From an uncultured Pelagibacteraceae bacterium (lineage in GTDB: Bacteria > Pseudomonadota > Alphaproteobacteria > Pelagibacterales > Pelagibacteraceae), in contig CACIHO010000001.1 in NCBI GenBank assembly GCA_902586485.1, positions 62,001-126,000 of the forward strand: 64,000 nucleotides of DNA, read 5' to 3'. The position numbers and the translations under genes are program-made. Shown piece after piece: positions 29,223-38,706 of this stretch. Each line of letters starts with the position of its first letter. Positions within the stretch are counted from its first letter, which is position 1. The notes beneath the pieces are model-generated. The model worked only from the letters and a program-made list of their open reading frames with translations. It was not told the origin of the DNA and ran no database searches.

Positions 29223-29271
29223 AGTGAACATAACTCAATAGTTATTTACCCTACTATTGATTATGTTCACT
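29223..29271 (+). other. Intercistronic hairpin upstream of fbpB
   Basis: AGTGAACATAA(c)TCAATAG ... CTATTGATTATGTTCACT, ~18-bp stem with one bulge; no following T-run. Confidence 0.85.
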
Positions 29272-29287
29272 GAAACAAAAGGGTAAA

Positions 29288-30916
29288 ATGTATTTTAATA
29301 AGATAAATATTTGGTTTTTGTTTTCTTTGTTGGTATCAATTATTGTTGCTATACCAATTGTAACCGTATTTACCAGTTTTTTTGAGGATACATCGAATTA
29401 TTATCAAATTCTAAAAGATACTTTCTTGTTTGAATATATTTTTAATTCACTAATTTTGCTGGTTGGTGTCTTAGTTTTAACTTTTTTTATTGGAACTACT
29501 ACAGCTTATTTAGTTTCTTTTTATAAATTCCCTTTAAGTAATTTTTTTAAATGGGCTCTGATATTATCTTTTGCCGTACCTCCATACATTTATGCGTATT
29601 CTTTAACAGCTTTCTTTGAAAATTATGGAACTTTGTATTCGATATTGAAAAATGTATTTGGAGAGGCAAATTATAACCAAAGCATTCCAAAGTTTGATGG
29701 TTTAATAGGTGCTGTACTTTCGCTATCTTTTTCACTATTTGCTTATGTTTATATTCTCTCAAGAGCATCATTCCAGTATCAATCTCAAAATCTAATTGAT
29801 TTAGGTAGAAATTTAGGATTTTCTAAAATGAAGTCCTTTTACTCTTTAATATTGCCAGCAGCCAGACCTGCAATAGTTGCAGGCCTTTCTTTGGTAGCAA
29901 TGGAAACTTTAGCTGAATTTGGAGCTGTTGATTTCTTTTCTATAAATACCTTAACTACAGGTATTTACAATTCTTGGATCACATTTGATGATTTAGCTTT
30001 CTCAAACAGGATATCTTTTTTTCTTCTTTTATTCATTTTTGCAGTATTCATTTTAGAAAATTTATCTAGAAAAAAGGCTAGGTATCATTCAAATACAAAA
30101 GGTGGATTTAAACAAAAAGAAAAAATTCAACTTTCAGGAGCAAAAGCATTTTATGCATTTTCAATTTGTTTGGTTGTTTTCTTTTTAAGTTTTTTATTTC
30201 CACTAAGTCAAATGTTATATTGGACTTTAAAGTTTCCAGAAAATCTTTTCGATATACCAGTCATTACCTTAACATTAAATACACTTTACTTGGTGTTATT
30301 ATCGAGTTTAGTTTTAATAACTTTTTCTTTAATTTCTAATTATGGAAATAGAGTTTCAAAAAATAAAACCTTAAATGCTTTGTCTACTTTATCTATTTCA
30401 GGTTATGCTATTCCAGGAGTAATCTTAGCTGTAGCTTTTATAACTTTTATAGCTTGGTTTGACGACAACGTAGTTAAAGCACTAGGCTTTTTATCTGTTA
30501 AAAAAATATTTATAGGTTCTATTCTTGGTTTGGTTCTTGTTTATTTTATTAGGTTCTATTCTTTAGCTTTTAATGGAATTAAATCTGGATACGAAAAAAT
30601 AAATATTTCAGTTGATGAAAGTTCATATCTACTTGGTTATTCTAAAAAAAAGACTTTCATGAATATTCATATACCTTTCTTAAGAAAATCTCTTTTATTT
30701 GTTGGAATTCTTATTTCTTTAGAAATAATAAGAGAATTACCAATCACTTTGATTTTAAGACCTTTTAATTTCGAAACATTCGCAACTACGGCGTATGTAT
30801 CTGCTTCGGAAGACTTGCTAGAAGCTGCTGCTGTACCTTCGTTATTTTTAATTCTTATTGCAAGTTTTTTTATAATGCTTACATCTAAATATATTCTGAG
30901 GGATAATGAGCAATAG
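29288..30916 (+). CDS. fbpB: Ferric iron ABC transporter permease (FbpB-like)
   Basis: 542 aa, two permease halves, between SBP and ATPase genes. Confidence 0.92.
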   Translation: MYFNKINIWFLFSLLVSIIVAIPIVTVFTSFFEDTSNYYQILKDTFLFEYIFNSLILLVGVLVLTFFIGTTTAYLVSFYKFPLSNFFKWALILSFAVPPYIYAYSLTAFFENYGTLYSILKNVFGEANYNQSIPKFDGLIGAVLSLSFSLFAYVYILSRASFQYQSQNLIDLGRNLGFSKMKSFYSLILPAARPAIVAGLSLVAMETLAEFGAVDFFSINTLTTGIYNSWITFDDLAFSNRISFFLLLFIFAVFILENLSRKKARYHSNTKGGFKQKEKIQLSGAKAFYAFSICLVVFFLSFLFPLSQMLYWTLKFPENLFDIPVITLTLNTLYLVLLSSLVLITFSLISNYGNRVSKNKTLNALSTLSISGYAIPGVILAVAFITFIAWFDDNVVKALGFLSVKKIFIGSILGLVLVYFIRFYSLAFNGIKSGYEKINISVDESSYLLGYSKKKTFMNIHIPFLRKSLLFVGILISLEIIRELPITLILRPFNFETFATTAYVSASEDLLEAAAVPSLFLILIASFFIMLTSKYILRDNEQ

Positions 30917-31967
30917 TTATTTAGAAATTAAAAATGTTGATTTCACAATAAGTGGAAAGACCAAAGTAAAGAATGCATCCTTTGTAATTGAAAATGAAGG
31001 AGACACTTTGTGTATTTTAGGTCCATCAGGAATTGGAAAGACAACAATACTTAGAACCATTGCTGGCTTAGAAAAAATTGAAAAAGGTACAATTAAACTA
31101 AACGGTAAAATATTATCTTCCAAAGATCAAAATGTAGAGCCTGAGGACCGAAATATATCCTTAGCTTTTCAAGATAATAGTTTGTTTCCACATTATACAG
31201 TTGAAAAAAATATTTTATTAGGTGCTGAAAGAAATCAGGGAAAAAGAAAAAAAAAACTTGGTTTTAAGAAAATTGTAGATTTTCTTCATATAGAACAAAT
31301 TTTAAAAAAATATCCGCATGAAATTAGTGCTGGAGAAGCGCAAAGAGCTTCACTTGCTAGATCACTTTTAACACAACCTGATCTCTTGCTTTTAGATGAG
31401 CCATTATCAAATGTTGATCAAAGTTTTAAAGAGGAGATACAAGTAAAATTAAAAAAAATATTAAGTAAATTGAAGATTACAACAATTATAGTGACTCACG
31501 ATTCATACGAAGCTTTTTACCTTGGACACAAATGTGCAATTGTATTGGATGGTCAAATTAAACAGTTTGACGATCCTTATAATGTTTATCATTTTCCAAA
31601 CTCAGAAGAAGTAGTTAATTTTTTAAATAGAGGTATTTTAATTCCTGCAAAAGTTACAGGAGAAAATTCATTAGAAAACGAAGACCTAGGAACAATTAAA
31701 GGAAATTTCATTAAGCATTATCCAAAAGGATCAAATGTAAAATTATTATTACAGCCAGAAGATCTTGAGCATGATGATAAGAGCAATCTAAAATTGGAGG
31801 TAGTTGATAGAAAATTTAGAGGCACAAACTTTATTTACACTCTAAAAACTAACAGTGATTTATTAATACCTGTTTTTGTTCATTCCCATCATGAACATCA
31901 ACATGAAGCTGACGAGAAGTTTGGAATTAAAAGACCGATTCATATTGATCACATAGTTTGTTTTTAA
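30906..31967 (+). CDS. fbpC: Ferric iron ABC transporter ATP-binding protein (FbpC-like)
   Basis: Walker A GPSGIGKTT, signature SAGEAQRASLARSL, Walker B LLLLDEPLSNVD. Confidence 0.93.
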   Translation: MSNSYLEIKNVDFTISGKTKVKNASFVIENEGDTLCILGPSGIGKTTILRTIAGLEKIEKGTIKLNGKILSSKDQNVEPEDRNISLAFQDNSLFPHYTVEKNILLGAERNQGKRKKKLGFKKIVDFLHIEQILKKYPHEISAGEAQRASLARSLLTQPDLLLLDEPLSNVDQSFKEEIQVKLKKILSKLKITTIIVTHDSYEAFYLGHKCAIVLDGQIKQFDDPYNVYHFPNSEEVVNFLNRGILIPAKVTGENSLENEDLGTIKGNFIKHYPKGSNVKLLLQPEDLEHDDKSNLKLEVVDRKFRGTNFIYTLKTNSDLLIPVFVHSHHEHQHEADEKFGIKRPIHIDHIVCF

Positions 31968-31979
31968 TAAAACAACCAA

Positions 31980-32666
31980 ATGCTTTCAAAAAAACAATTA
32001 TTCACCAAAGGTATGCTGGATATTTCTCCACATATGCTTTCAGTAATTCCATTTGGAATAATTTGTGGAGCAATTGGAGTTGAACTTGGTTTTAATCCTT
32101 ATTTAGTTTATGCAATGTCCTTTATTATTTTTGGAGGCGCTTCTCAAATAGTTTTTTTGCAACTTTTATCAGGAGGTGCGTCTAGTTTAGTTGCTGTTAC
32201 CTCTGTTGGAATTATTAATTCTCGACATTTATTATATGGAGCAGTTTTATCTGAATATCTAGAAAAATTATCTTTTATTAAAAAATTATTAATATCATAC
32301 GTAATAGTTGATCAGGGCTTTGCTGAGTCTAATAAATTTTTTAAAAAAAATAGATCCGAGGAATATTTGCATTATCATTTAATAGGTACTGGATGCACGA
32401 TGTGGGTTTGTTGGCAAATTGCTACACTTTCAGGAATTATTTTGGGATCATTTGTTCCTGAGGAACTTGGATTAAAATTTGCAATTCCTCTGACATTTAT
32501 TGCAATTGTTGTACAAGATTTAAAAAAAATTGATCATGTGATTGTAATGATTACTTGTGGTTTAAGCTCATTGTTATTTTTTGATGCACCATTTAAATCT
32601 TATATTATTATTTCACCAGTTATTGCTTTGTTTGTGGCTTCTTTATTATTGAGGTTAAAAAAGTGA
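31980..32666 (+). CDS. azlC: Branched-chain amino acid exporter large subunit, AzlC family
   Basis: VIPFGIICGAIGVELGF, FGGASQIVFLQLL; followed by AzlD. Confidence 0.9.
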   Translation: MLSKKQLFTKGMLDISPHMLSVIPFGIICGAIGVELGFNPYLVYAMSFIIFGGASQIVFLQLLSGGASSLVAVTSVGIINSRHLLYGAVLSEYLEKLSFIKKLLISYVIVDQGFAESNKFFKKNRSEEYLHYHLIGTGCTMWVCWQIATLSGIILGSFVPEELGLKFAIPLTFIAIVVQDLKKIDHVIVMITCGLSSLLFFDAPFKSYIIISPVIALFVASLLLRLKK

Positions 32667-32980
32667 CTTTAGTATCAATTATCTTTGCTGGTATATTAAC
32701 TTACTTCACTAGAATGACTATGGTTGCATTAATTTCTAGAGATATGTTGGGAGATAAAGTCAAAGCTGTATTAGAATATGTTCCATCTGCAGTATTCCCA
32801 GCCATAATATTTCCTGGAATATTTATAAATGATTTTGGAGCTTTTATAGAAATGAATGATCCAAAAATTTTTGGAGCATTAGTTGCAGTAATTGTGGGTT
32901 ATTTTTCAAAAAATATTATTGCAACTATTTTAGCGGGATTAGTTTCTTATTGGTTTTTAATTTTTGTGATTTTTAGCTAG
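32663..32980 (+). CDS. azlD: AzlD family membrane protein
   Basis: TYFTRMTMVALI, LEYVPSAVFPAIIFP; ATGA-type overlap with azlC. Confidence 0.88.
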   Translation: MTLVSIIFAGILTYFTRMTMVALISRDMLGDKVKAVLEYVPSAVFPAIIFPGIFINDFGAFIEMNDPKIFGALVAVIVGYFSKNIIATILAGLVSYWFLIFVIFS

Positions 32981-33656
32981 CACCTAATTTAATATTATTT
33001 CTAATATTGCTATCCATTAACTCAGGTTTAGATAATTTAAGATTTGACATTATTTCAGCATATTCATCAGCATTATTAACTTGAAGCCTTGGATTTGATT
33101 TTTTCTCATTTCCAATAGTACTAACAAATTTACCATTATAATCATGCCCCGGATAAAGCAAAGTATCCTCAGGTAGTTTAAGTAATTTATTAAACAAAGA
33201 ATTATAAGCATCTTTTGAACTACCATTTTGAAAATCTGTCCTTCCTGTTCCATTAATTAAAAGGGTATCTCCAGAAAATAAATATTTATCCATTAAAAAA
33301 CTGTAGCTGTCTGAAGTATGACCTGGTGTATACATCGCTTTAATTTCAATTTGATCAATTTTAATTATTTCTTCATCTTTTACTTTGATTTCTACTGTAT
33401 CAGCAGGTGTGTGCTCTCCCATTATTGTAGAACAATTTGTTACTTTTTTTAATTTCGAAGCACCTGTTATGTGGTCTGCGTGAATATGTGTATCAATTAC
33501 CTTAACTAGTTTTAAGTCTAATTCTTTAAGCAACTTAATGTAACTGTCAACATTTTCAATAACTGGATCAATAATTACTGCTTCGCGACCTTTTGCCGAT
33601 GCAATTAAATAAGTGTAAGTAGACGATTTTTTATCAAATACTTGTTTAAAAATCAT
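32973..33656 (-). CDS. MBL-fold hydrolase (ETHE1/persulfide dioxygenase-like)
   Basis: DTHIHADHITGASKL, YTPGHTSDSYSF, LLYPGHDYNGK. Confidence 0.85.
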   Translation of the reverse strand: MIFKQVFDKKSSTYTYLIASAKGREAVIIDPVIENVDSYIKLLKELDLKLVKVIDTHIHADHITGASKLKKVTNCSTIMGEHTPADTVEIKVKDEEIIKIDQIEIKAMYTPGHTSDSYSFLMDKYLFSGDTLLINGTGRTDFQNGSSKDAYNSLFNKLLKLPEDTLLYPGHDYNGKFVSTIGNEKKSNPRLQVNNADEYAEIMSNLKLSKPELMDSNIRNNIKLGAS

Positions 33657-33678
33657 TTTTCATTAGTATCAAATTATT

Positions 33679-34122
33679 GTGAATACCTCTACTGCTACAT
33701 TTAATTGGTCTTGTAAACATACTTGGAAAAGAAGCGCAAAAAATACAGCTTGGTGTGTATTAGGTTGTGCTATAGGTGATTTTGGTACAATTTTATTTTT
33801 TCAATTAACCGAAATTCCTTTTCCAGTTTTAGGAATTATGATTTTAGCAATCATTAATGGTTTGATTACAAGTATTATTTTAGAAACAATTATTTTAATG
33901 ACACAAAATTTTAATTTTATTAATGCGTTTAAAACTGCTTGTGGAATGAGTTTAATATCAATGATCAGTATGGAAATTATGATGAATTTGACAGATTATG
34001 TTTTGACTGGCGGTGCCATATTAACTTGGTGGGTTGTTCCAATAATGTTAATCGTAGGTTTTCTAACTCCATGGCCTTATAATTATTGGAGATTAAAAAA
34101 ATATGGAGTTGCTTGTCATTAA
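33679..34122 (+). CDS. DUF4396-like membrane protein
   Basis: TWWVVPIMLIVGFLTPWPYNYWRLKKYGVACH C-terminus; GTG start. Confidence 0.72.
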   Translation: MNTSTATFNWSCKHTWKRSAKNTAWCVLGCAIGDFGTILFFQLTEIPFPVLGIMILAIINGLITSIILETIILMTQNFNFINAFKTACGMSLISMISMEIMMNLTDYVLTGGAILTWWVVPIMLIVGFLTPWPYNYWRLKKYGVACH

Positions 34123-34123
34123 T

Positions 34124-34651
34124 TTAGAGCATTCTTTTCAATAAATTATCTTTAAACAATATTCTGTGAGCTATCACTGCTAAAATATGAAGAGATATTA
34201 GAGCTATAATTGTATAATTTGAATATATGTGAATATTATAAAATTGATCTGCTAATTCAAAATTATCTTTAATTTTTATCTCTTTAAAAAAAATTACTAA
34301 AGTTTCTCCATTAAATAATTTTTTTAAAATTCCTGAAATCGTGATTGACAAAATTGCCACATATAAAAGAACATGGTTTAATTTTGCTATAAATTTTTGT
34401 CCAATGAAAATACTTGGATTAAGTTTGGGTTTAGGATTAAGTATATTATTTAATAACCTTAAAATTACTAAATAAAATATAGTTAAACCTATTGTTACAT
34501 GAATATTTTCAAAGGTTATTCTTTCTTCACCAAAATCCAAATCAACTAAATAAAAACCTAATGGGATTTGAATTAGAAGCAATAACGCACTTAGCCAATG
34601 TAACAGCTTTGAAATAATACCATACTCTGTTAGGGTATTTGTTACATGCAT
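34124..34651 (-). CDS. Cytochrome b561 family protein
   Basis: YGIISKLLHWLSALLLL, 4 TM segments, conserved His (LHILAVIAHRILFKD). Confidence 0.88.
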   Translation of the reverse strand: MHVTNTLTEYGIISKLLHWLSALLLLIQIPLGFYLVDLDFGEERITFENIHVTIGLTIFYLVILRLLNNILNPKPKLNPSIFIGQKFIAKLNHVLLYVAILSITISGILKKLFNGETLVIFFKEIKIKDNFELADQFYNIHIYSNYTIIALISLHILAVIAHRILFKDNLLKRML

Positions 34652-35113
34652 AAATTATTTAATCACATAACCTCATTTATTAAAATATTATTGTTATCAA
34701 TTTTTACTGTGCTTTTGGTCTCAGTTAGTAATGCTGAACAAAGTGTTGAAGATATTATAAAGGGGAGAAAAGCATTATTTAGTAAGAATTATAGTACTGC
34801 TAAAAGAGTTCAAGCTTTTGCTTCAAATGGAGATTTCGATAAATCAATAGAATTAATGTTAGAAATGAGCGAGAATTATAAAGTTCTGATTGATTTATTT
34901 CCTGAAAACACCAAGGAAGGATTTAAAACAGAAGCCTTACCAATCATTTGGGAAGAAAAAGATGCTTTTAATTCTCTAATGAAAAAAGCATCTGATGATA
35001 TGGTTACACTTGCATCTGTTATTGAAGATAGCGATGATATTAGAGGTACATTAAAACAATTGATGTGGAGTAATTGTAAAGCTTGTCATAGCAAGTATCG
35101 GATGCCCCATTAA
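34646..35113 (+). CDS. Cytochrome c'/c556-like protein
   Basis: Signal peptide; C-terminal haem motif CKACHSKYR. Confidence 0.85.
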   Translation: MHKLFNHITSFIKILLLSIFTVLLVSVSNAEQSVEDIIKGRKALFSKNYSTAKRVQAFASNGDFDKSIELMLEMSENYKVLIDLFPENTKEGFKTEALPIIWEEKDAFNSLMKKASDDMVTLASVIEDSDDIRGTLKQLMWSNCKACHSKYRMPH

Positions 35114-35404
35114 AATTTACTTTTAAGGGTTCGCTCTTTAAGCGAATACCTAAAGAGCTCCCTTTTTTAAGCCTCTTTGGCGTTTTAATCCAAACGGATT
35201 TTAATGTTATTAACTTTTTTGGTATTTAAAAGACTTCAGCTAAGTATCAGGTGGTGAAAGTATTAACATAAACCTCCTTCTTAAAAAAAGGTAATTATAT
35301 TTAATACAAATTCAATAAATTTATTTCAGTTTTGGTTAAATAAAATTCTTGAATACAACCTGGTGCTTTAGTAGATTCCCGGTATCTAATTTATCTATTT
35401 TAAA
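35114..35404. ncRNA. Candidate structured RNA locus in convergent intergenic region (class and strand unassigned)
   Basis: Unusually long gap; hairpins at 35128-35150, 35152-35178, 35187-35200 with mutually exclusive CTCTTT/AAAGAG pairings; minus-strand SD + 9-codon ORF at 35240-35269. Confidence 0.45.
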
Positions 35405-36262
35405 TTATTTTTTATTAATTAATTCACTAATAAAATTTTCACCAAAACCGTCGTCGACAGCTTTTTGAAAATAATTTTTGTTAACTTCAGCAATTTTTTC
35501 TGCTTCAGGAAAATCTTTTAATAAGTCTTGAATATAAGTTAAATCTTTTACAGAATTACTGGCGGTAAATTTAAATCCAGTAAAATCTCCTTTTAATAAA
35601 TTATCAAAAACTCTATTTAGAGCTGCAGAATTACCAGAACCAAGCTTAGCAACATCAAAAACCTTTTTTAAATCTAAACCCATTTCTTTAGCACTTTTAG
35701 CTAAATGATTAACTAGTGCAGCATTTCCAAGGGATAAAAAATTATTTAAAAGTTTCGATTTTGCACCCATCCCGACAGTTCCAAAATGAAAATATTCTTT
35801 ACAAAAAAACTTAAAATAGGGTTCAGCTATTTTAAAATTTTCATCTGATGCCCCTATTATTCCTCCTAAAACTCCTTCTTCAGCCTGAACAGGACCACCC
35901 ATTACAGGACATTCAACATACTTAATATTATTTTTCTTAAATATAGCTTCAGTTTCGATAGAACCAGTTTTGTTATGAGTAGTGATATCAATAATTATAG
36001 TTTTATTGTTTAAAATTGCTGAAATTTTTTCAGAAATTGATTTTGCAATTGGGGTGTTTGTTACACACATAAACAAGGCATCGAGATTTTTATCTGTAAA
36101 ATCCTCGAAAGATTTTACTTCTTCTGCACCATCGCCGATAATTTTTTCAATTGGTTTTCTGTTTTTATTTGCAATAACAAAAAGTTTATTTTTATGTTTT
36201 AAAATATTTTTGGCTATTCCATAGCCCATATAACCAACACCAATAAATCCAATATTTTTCAT
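35405..36262 (-). CDS. 3-hydroxyisobutyrate dehydrogenase-family (beta-hydroxyacid) dehydrogenase
   Basis: GFIGVGYMGYGIAKNILK, VECPVMGGPVQAEEG. Confidence 0.86.
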   Translation of the reverse strand: MKNIGFIGVGYMGYGIAKNILKHKNKLFVIANKNRKPIEKIIGDGAEEVKSFEDFTDKNLDALFMCVTNTPIAKSISEKISAILNNKTIIIDITTHNKTGSIETEAIFKKNNIKYVECPVMGGPVQAEEGVLGGIIGASDENFKIAEPYFKFFCKEYFHFGTVGMGAKSKLLNNFLSLGNAALVNHLAKSAKEMGLDLKKVFDVAKLGSGNSAALNRVFDNLLKGDFTGFKFTASNSVKDLTYIQDLLKDFPEAEKIAEVNKNYFQKAVDDGFGENFISELINKK

Positions 36263-36276
36263 ATTTGTTTCAATAA

Positions 36277-37143
36277 TTAACTTTTCTTTGTGCCTTCTGT
36301 TCTTACAAACATTATACCAAAAACAATAATTCCTACCACACCTACAATTTTGTTATAATCAAAGGGTACACCAAAAATTAAGAAGTTAATAATAGTTGAC
36401 CAAACGAGTTGTGAATATTGAAAGTTTGTCACAAATGATAAATTAGAGAGTTGAATTGCATAAATTATTAGAGAATGACTAACAAAGCCCGCTACTCCAA
36501 GTAATAATAAATAAAACCAAAAAATATTCTTTTCTAATGGAACCCAATTAAAAAAAATAAAAATACTAAATATAATTGCACCTAAAATTGAGGTATAAAA
36601 TATTGCAGCAAATGGGTCATTGTCACCTGATACAAGTTTAGTAAAAAATTGATAAAGAGCCCAACAAATTGGCGGAACTATTGGAAAAATTAAATCAATG
36701 CTAAATATTTTCATACTTGGTCCTAATGAGTAAATAATTGAACCAAAGCTAAGTAACATTAAAAGTATACCCTTAGGTGTTAAAATATCTTTTAAAAAGT
36801 ATGCTGAGAGCAAAGAAACCATCAAAGGAGCTGTAAAGAAAACTACGTATATGTCTACTAAGTCAAATTTTTGTAAAGAATAAAACATAAATGAAGTTGC
36901 TGTAACCATCAATATTGATCTTATTATTTGAACTTTAAAATTTTTTTTTAAATTTACTTTTGGTTTAAATATTAAAAAAAATATAATCAAAGAAACTAGG
37001 TGAAAAAAAAATCTACCCCAAATTGCTTGCGTAACTGGCATAACTGTACCAAGGTACTTTGCTGTGGAATCCATACATACAAACATGAAAAAGCCACCTG
37101 CAGCTAATAAAATTACGTTAATTAATGATGTTTGCTGTGGCAC
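36277..37143 (-). CDS. EamA/DMT-family transporter
   Basis: ~10 TM; AIWGRFFFHLVSL...RSILMVTATSFMFYSL. Confidence 0.85.
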   Translation of the reverse strand: MPQQTSLINVILLAAGGFFMFVCMDSTAKYLGTVMPVTQAIWGRFFFHLVSLIIFFLIFKPKVNLKKNFKVQIIRSILMVTATSFMFYSLQKFDLVDIYVVFFTAPLMVSLLSAYFLKDILTPKGILLMLLSFGSIIYSLGPSMKIFSIDLIFPIVPPICWALYQFFTKLVSGDNDPFAAIFYTSILGAIIFSIFIFFNWVPLEKNIFWFYLLLLGVAGFVSHSLIIYAIQLSNLSFVTNFQYSQLVWSTIINFLIFGVPFDYNKIVGVVGIIVFGIMFVRTEGTKKS

Positions 37144-37155
37144 TGGAAATTTTGA

Positions 37156-38661
37156 TTACATCACTACACCTACTTGCCAAGGATTGAACTCCTCGTCACC
37201 GTAGCCGTTGATTTCACTCTTTGATTTATTTCCTGAAGCAGTATTAACAATTAGTTCAAATATTTTTTGACCAACTTCTTCAACTTTTTCTTTACCTTCA
37301 GCAATTGTTCCGCAATTAATATCCATATCTTCTGACATTTTTTCAAACATAGCTGAGTTTGTTGAAAGTTTTAAACTTGGAACTGGTTTACAACCAAAAC
37401 AAGATCCGCGTCCTGTTGTAAAACAAATTACATTAGCACCTGATGCTACTTGACCTGTAACAGATACAGGATCGTAACCAGGAGAGTCCATAAAATTAAA
37501 TCCTTTGTTTTTTAAAGGTTCTGCATACTGCAATACATCCTGAAGAATAGAATTTCCTCCTTTTGCAACAGCACCCAAAGATTTCTCTAATATAGTTGTA
37601 AGACCACCTTTTTTATTACCTGGTGCTGGGTTATTATCCATCGAACTGTTATTGATTGAAGTATAATTTTTCCACCACTCTAATCTCTGTATCAGCTTGT
37701 CAGCAGTCTCTTGAGAGTTAGCTCTATTAATTAATAAATGTTCAGCTCCATAAATCTCTGGAGTTTCAGATAAAATTGAACTTCCACCTTTCTTAACCAA
37801 TAAATCTGCTGCAACACCTAATGCAGGATTTGCAGTTATTCCAGAATATCCATCTGAGCCACCACACTGAAGAGCTAAAGTGAGATGACTTACAGGTTGT
37901 GAAGTTCTCTCCACATTGTTTGCTTCTGAAAGCAAATTTTTAATTTGAGATAATACTTTTTCGACTATTTTTTTAGTCCCACCTTCATCTTGAATTGTCA
38001 AAAAATGTATTCGGTTATGTTTCTTTAATGATTCATCAAACAAACTGACTTGCGCACATTCACATCCTAAACCGATTACAAAAACATGAGAAAAATTAGG
38101 ATGATTTTTAAATCCATCAATAGTTCTTTGGAAAATTTGCATCCCTTCACTTTCTGTGTTCATTCCACATCCTGTTGAGTGAGTAATTGGCACTATGCCA
38201 TCAATATTTGGGTGATCTTTTAAAATGTCAGAATATTTAATCCTTTCAACAATCATTTTAGTGACAGTCGCTGAGCAGTTTACTGTGCTCACTATTCCAA
38301 TATAATTTCTAGTAGCAACCTGTCCATTATCTCTTAAAATTCCATTAAAGAAAGTATCTGCTTTTTCATCTACAAAGTGTTTTTTGTCTGTTACTTTAAA
38401 TTCTCTTTTAAACTCTCTAAATTCTAGATTATGTGAGTGGACATGTTGTCCGGGTTTAATTTCATCTAATGCAAAACCAATAATTTGATCATATTTAATG
38501 ATTGGTTCACCCTTTTTAATTGTTTTTAAACAAACTTTATGTCCAAAAGGGATTGGATCAATAGTACTAATCTCATGACCTTCAATTTTTGTTTTTTCAG
38601 GGATTATGAATTGACTAACACCCACATTGTCATTCTTATTTAAAACTATTAGATTATTCAT
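37156..38661 (-). CDS. uxaA: UxaA-family sugar-acid dehydratase (altronate/galactarate dehydratase-like)
   Basis: SAF-like N-terminus, HSTGCGMN, LQCGGSDGYSGITANPALG, GRGSCFGCKPVPSLKLSTN. Confidence 0.88.
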   Translation of the reverse strand: MNNLIVLNKNDNVGVSQFIIPEKTKIEGHEISTIDPIPFGHKVCLKTIKKGEPIIKYDQIIGFALDEIKPGQHVHSHNLEFREFKREFKVTDKKHFVDEKADTFFNGILRDNGQVATRNYIGIVSTVNCSATVTKMIVERIKYSDILKDHPNIDGIVPITHSTGCGMNTESEGMQIFQRTIDGFKNHPNFSHVFVIGLGCECAQVSLFDESLKKHNRIHFLTIQDEGGTKKIVEKVLSQIKNLLSEANNVERTSQPVSHLTLALQCGGSDGYSGITANPALGVAADLLVKKGGSSILSETPEIYGAEHLLINRANSQETADKLIQRLEWWKNYTSINNSSMDNNPAPGNKKGGLTTILEKSLGAVAKGGNSILQDVLQYAEPLKNKGFNFMDSPGYDPVSVTGQVASGANVICFTTGRGSCFGCKPVPSLKLSTNSAMFEKMSEDMDINCGTIAEGKEKVEEVGQKIFELIVNTASGNKSKSEINGYGDEEFNPWQVGVVM

Positions 38662-38706
38662 AAAATTATTATATAACTATAAATCTAAAGAGACCATTAA
38701 ACAATT

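Noticed and set aside
29223-29271. Rho-independent terminator after the fbpA-small ORF pair
   Set aside because: Stem is strong, but the 3' flank is gaaacaaaa without a T-run; more consistent with a stabilising or processing hairpin.
35114-35404. tmRNA, 4.5S/SRP RNA, RNase P RNA or tRNA in the long spacer
   Set aside because: No recognisable tmRNA tag coding segment, no GGUCCGGAAGG-type SRP loop, no GAGGAAAGUCCGG RNase P motif and no tRNA cloverleaf.
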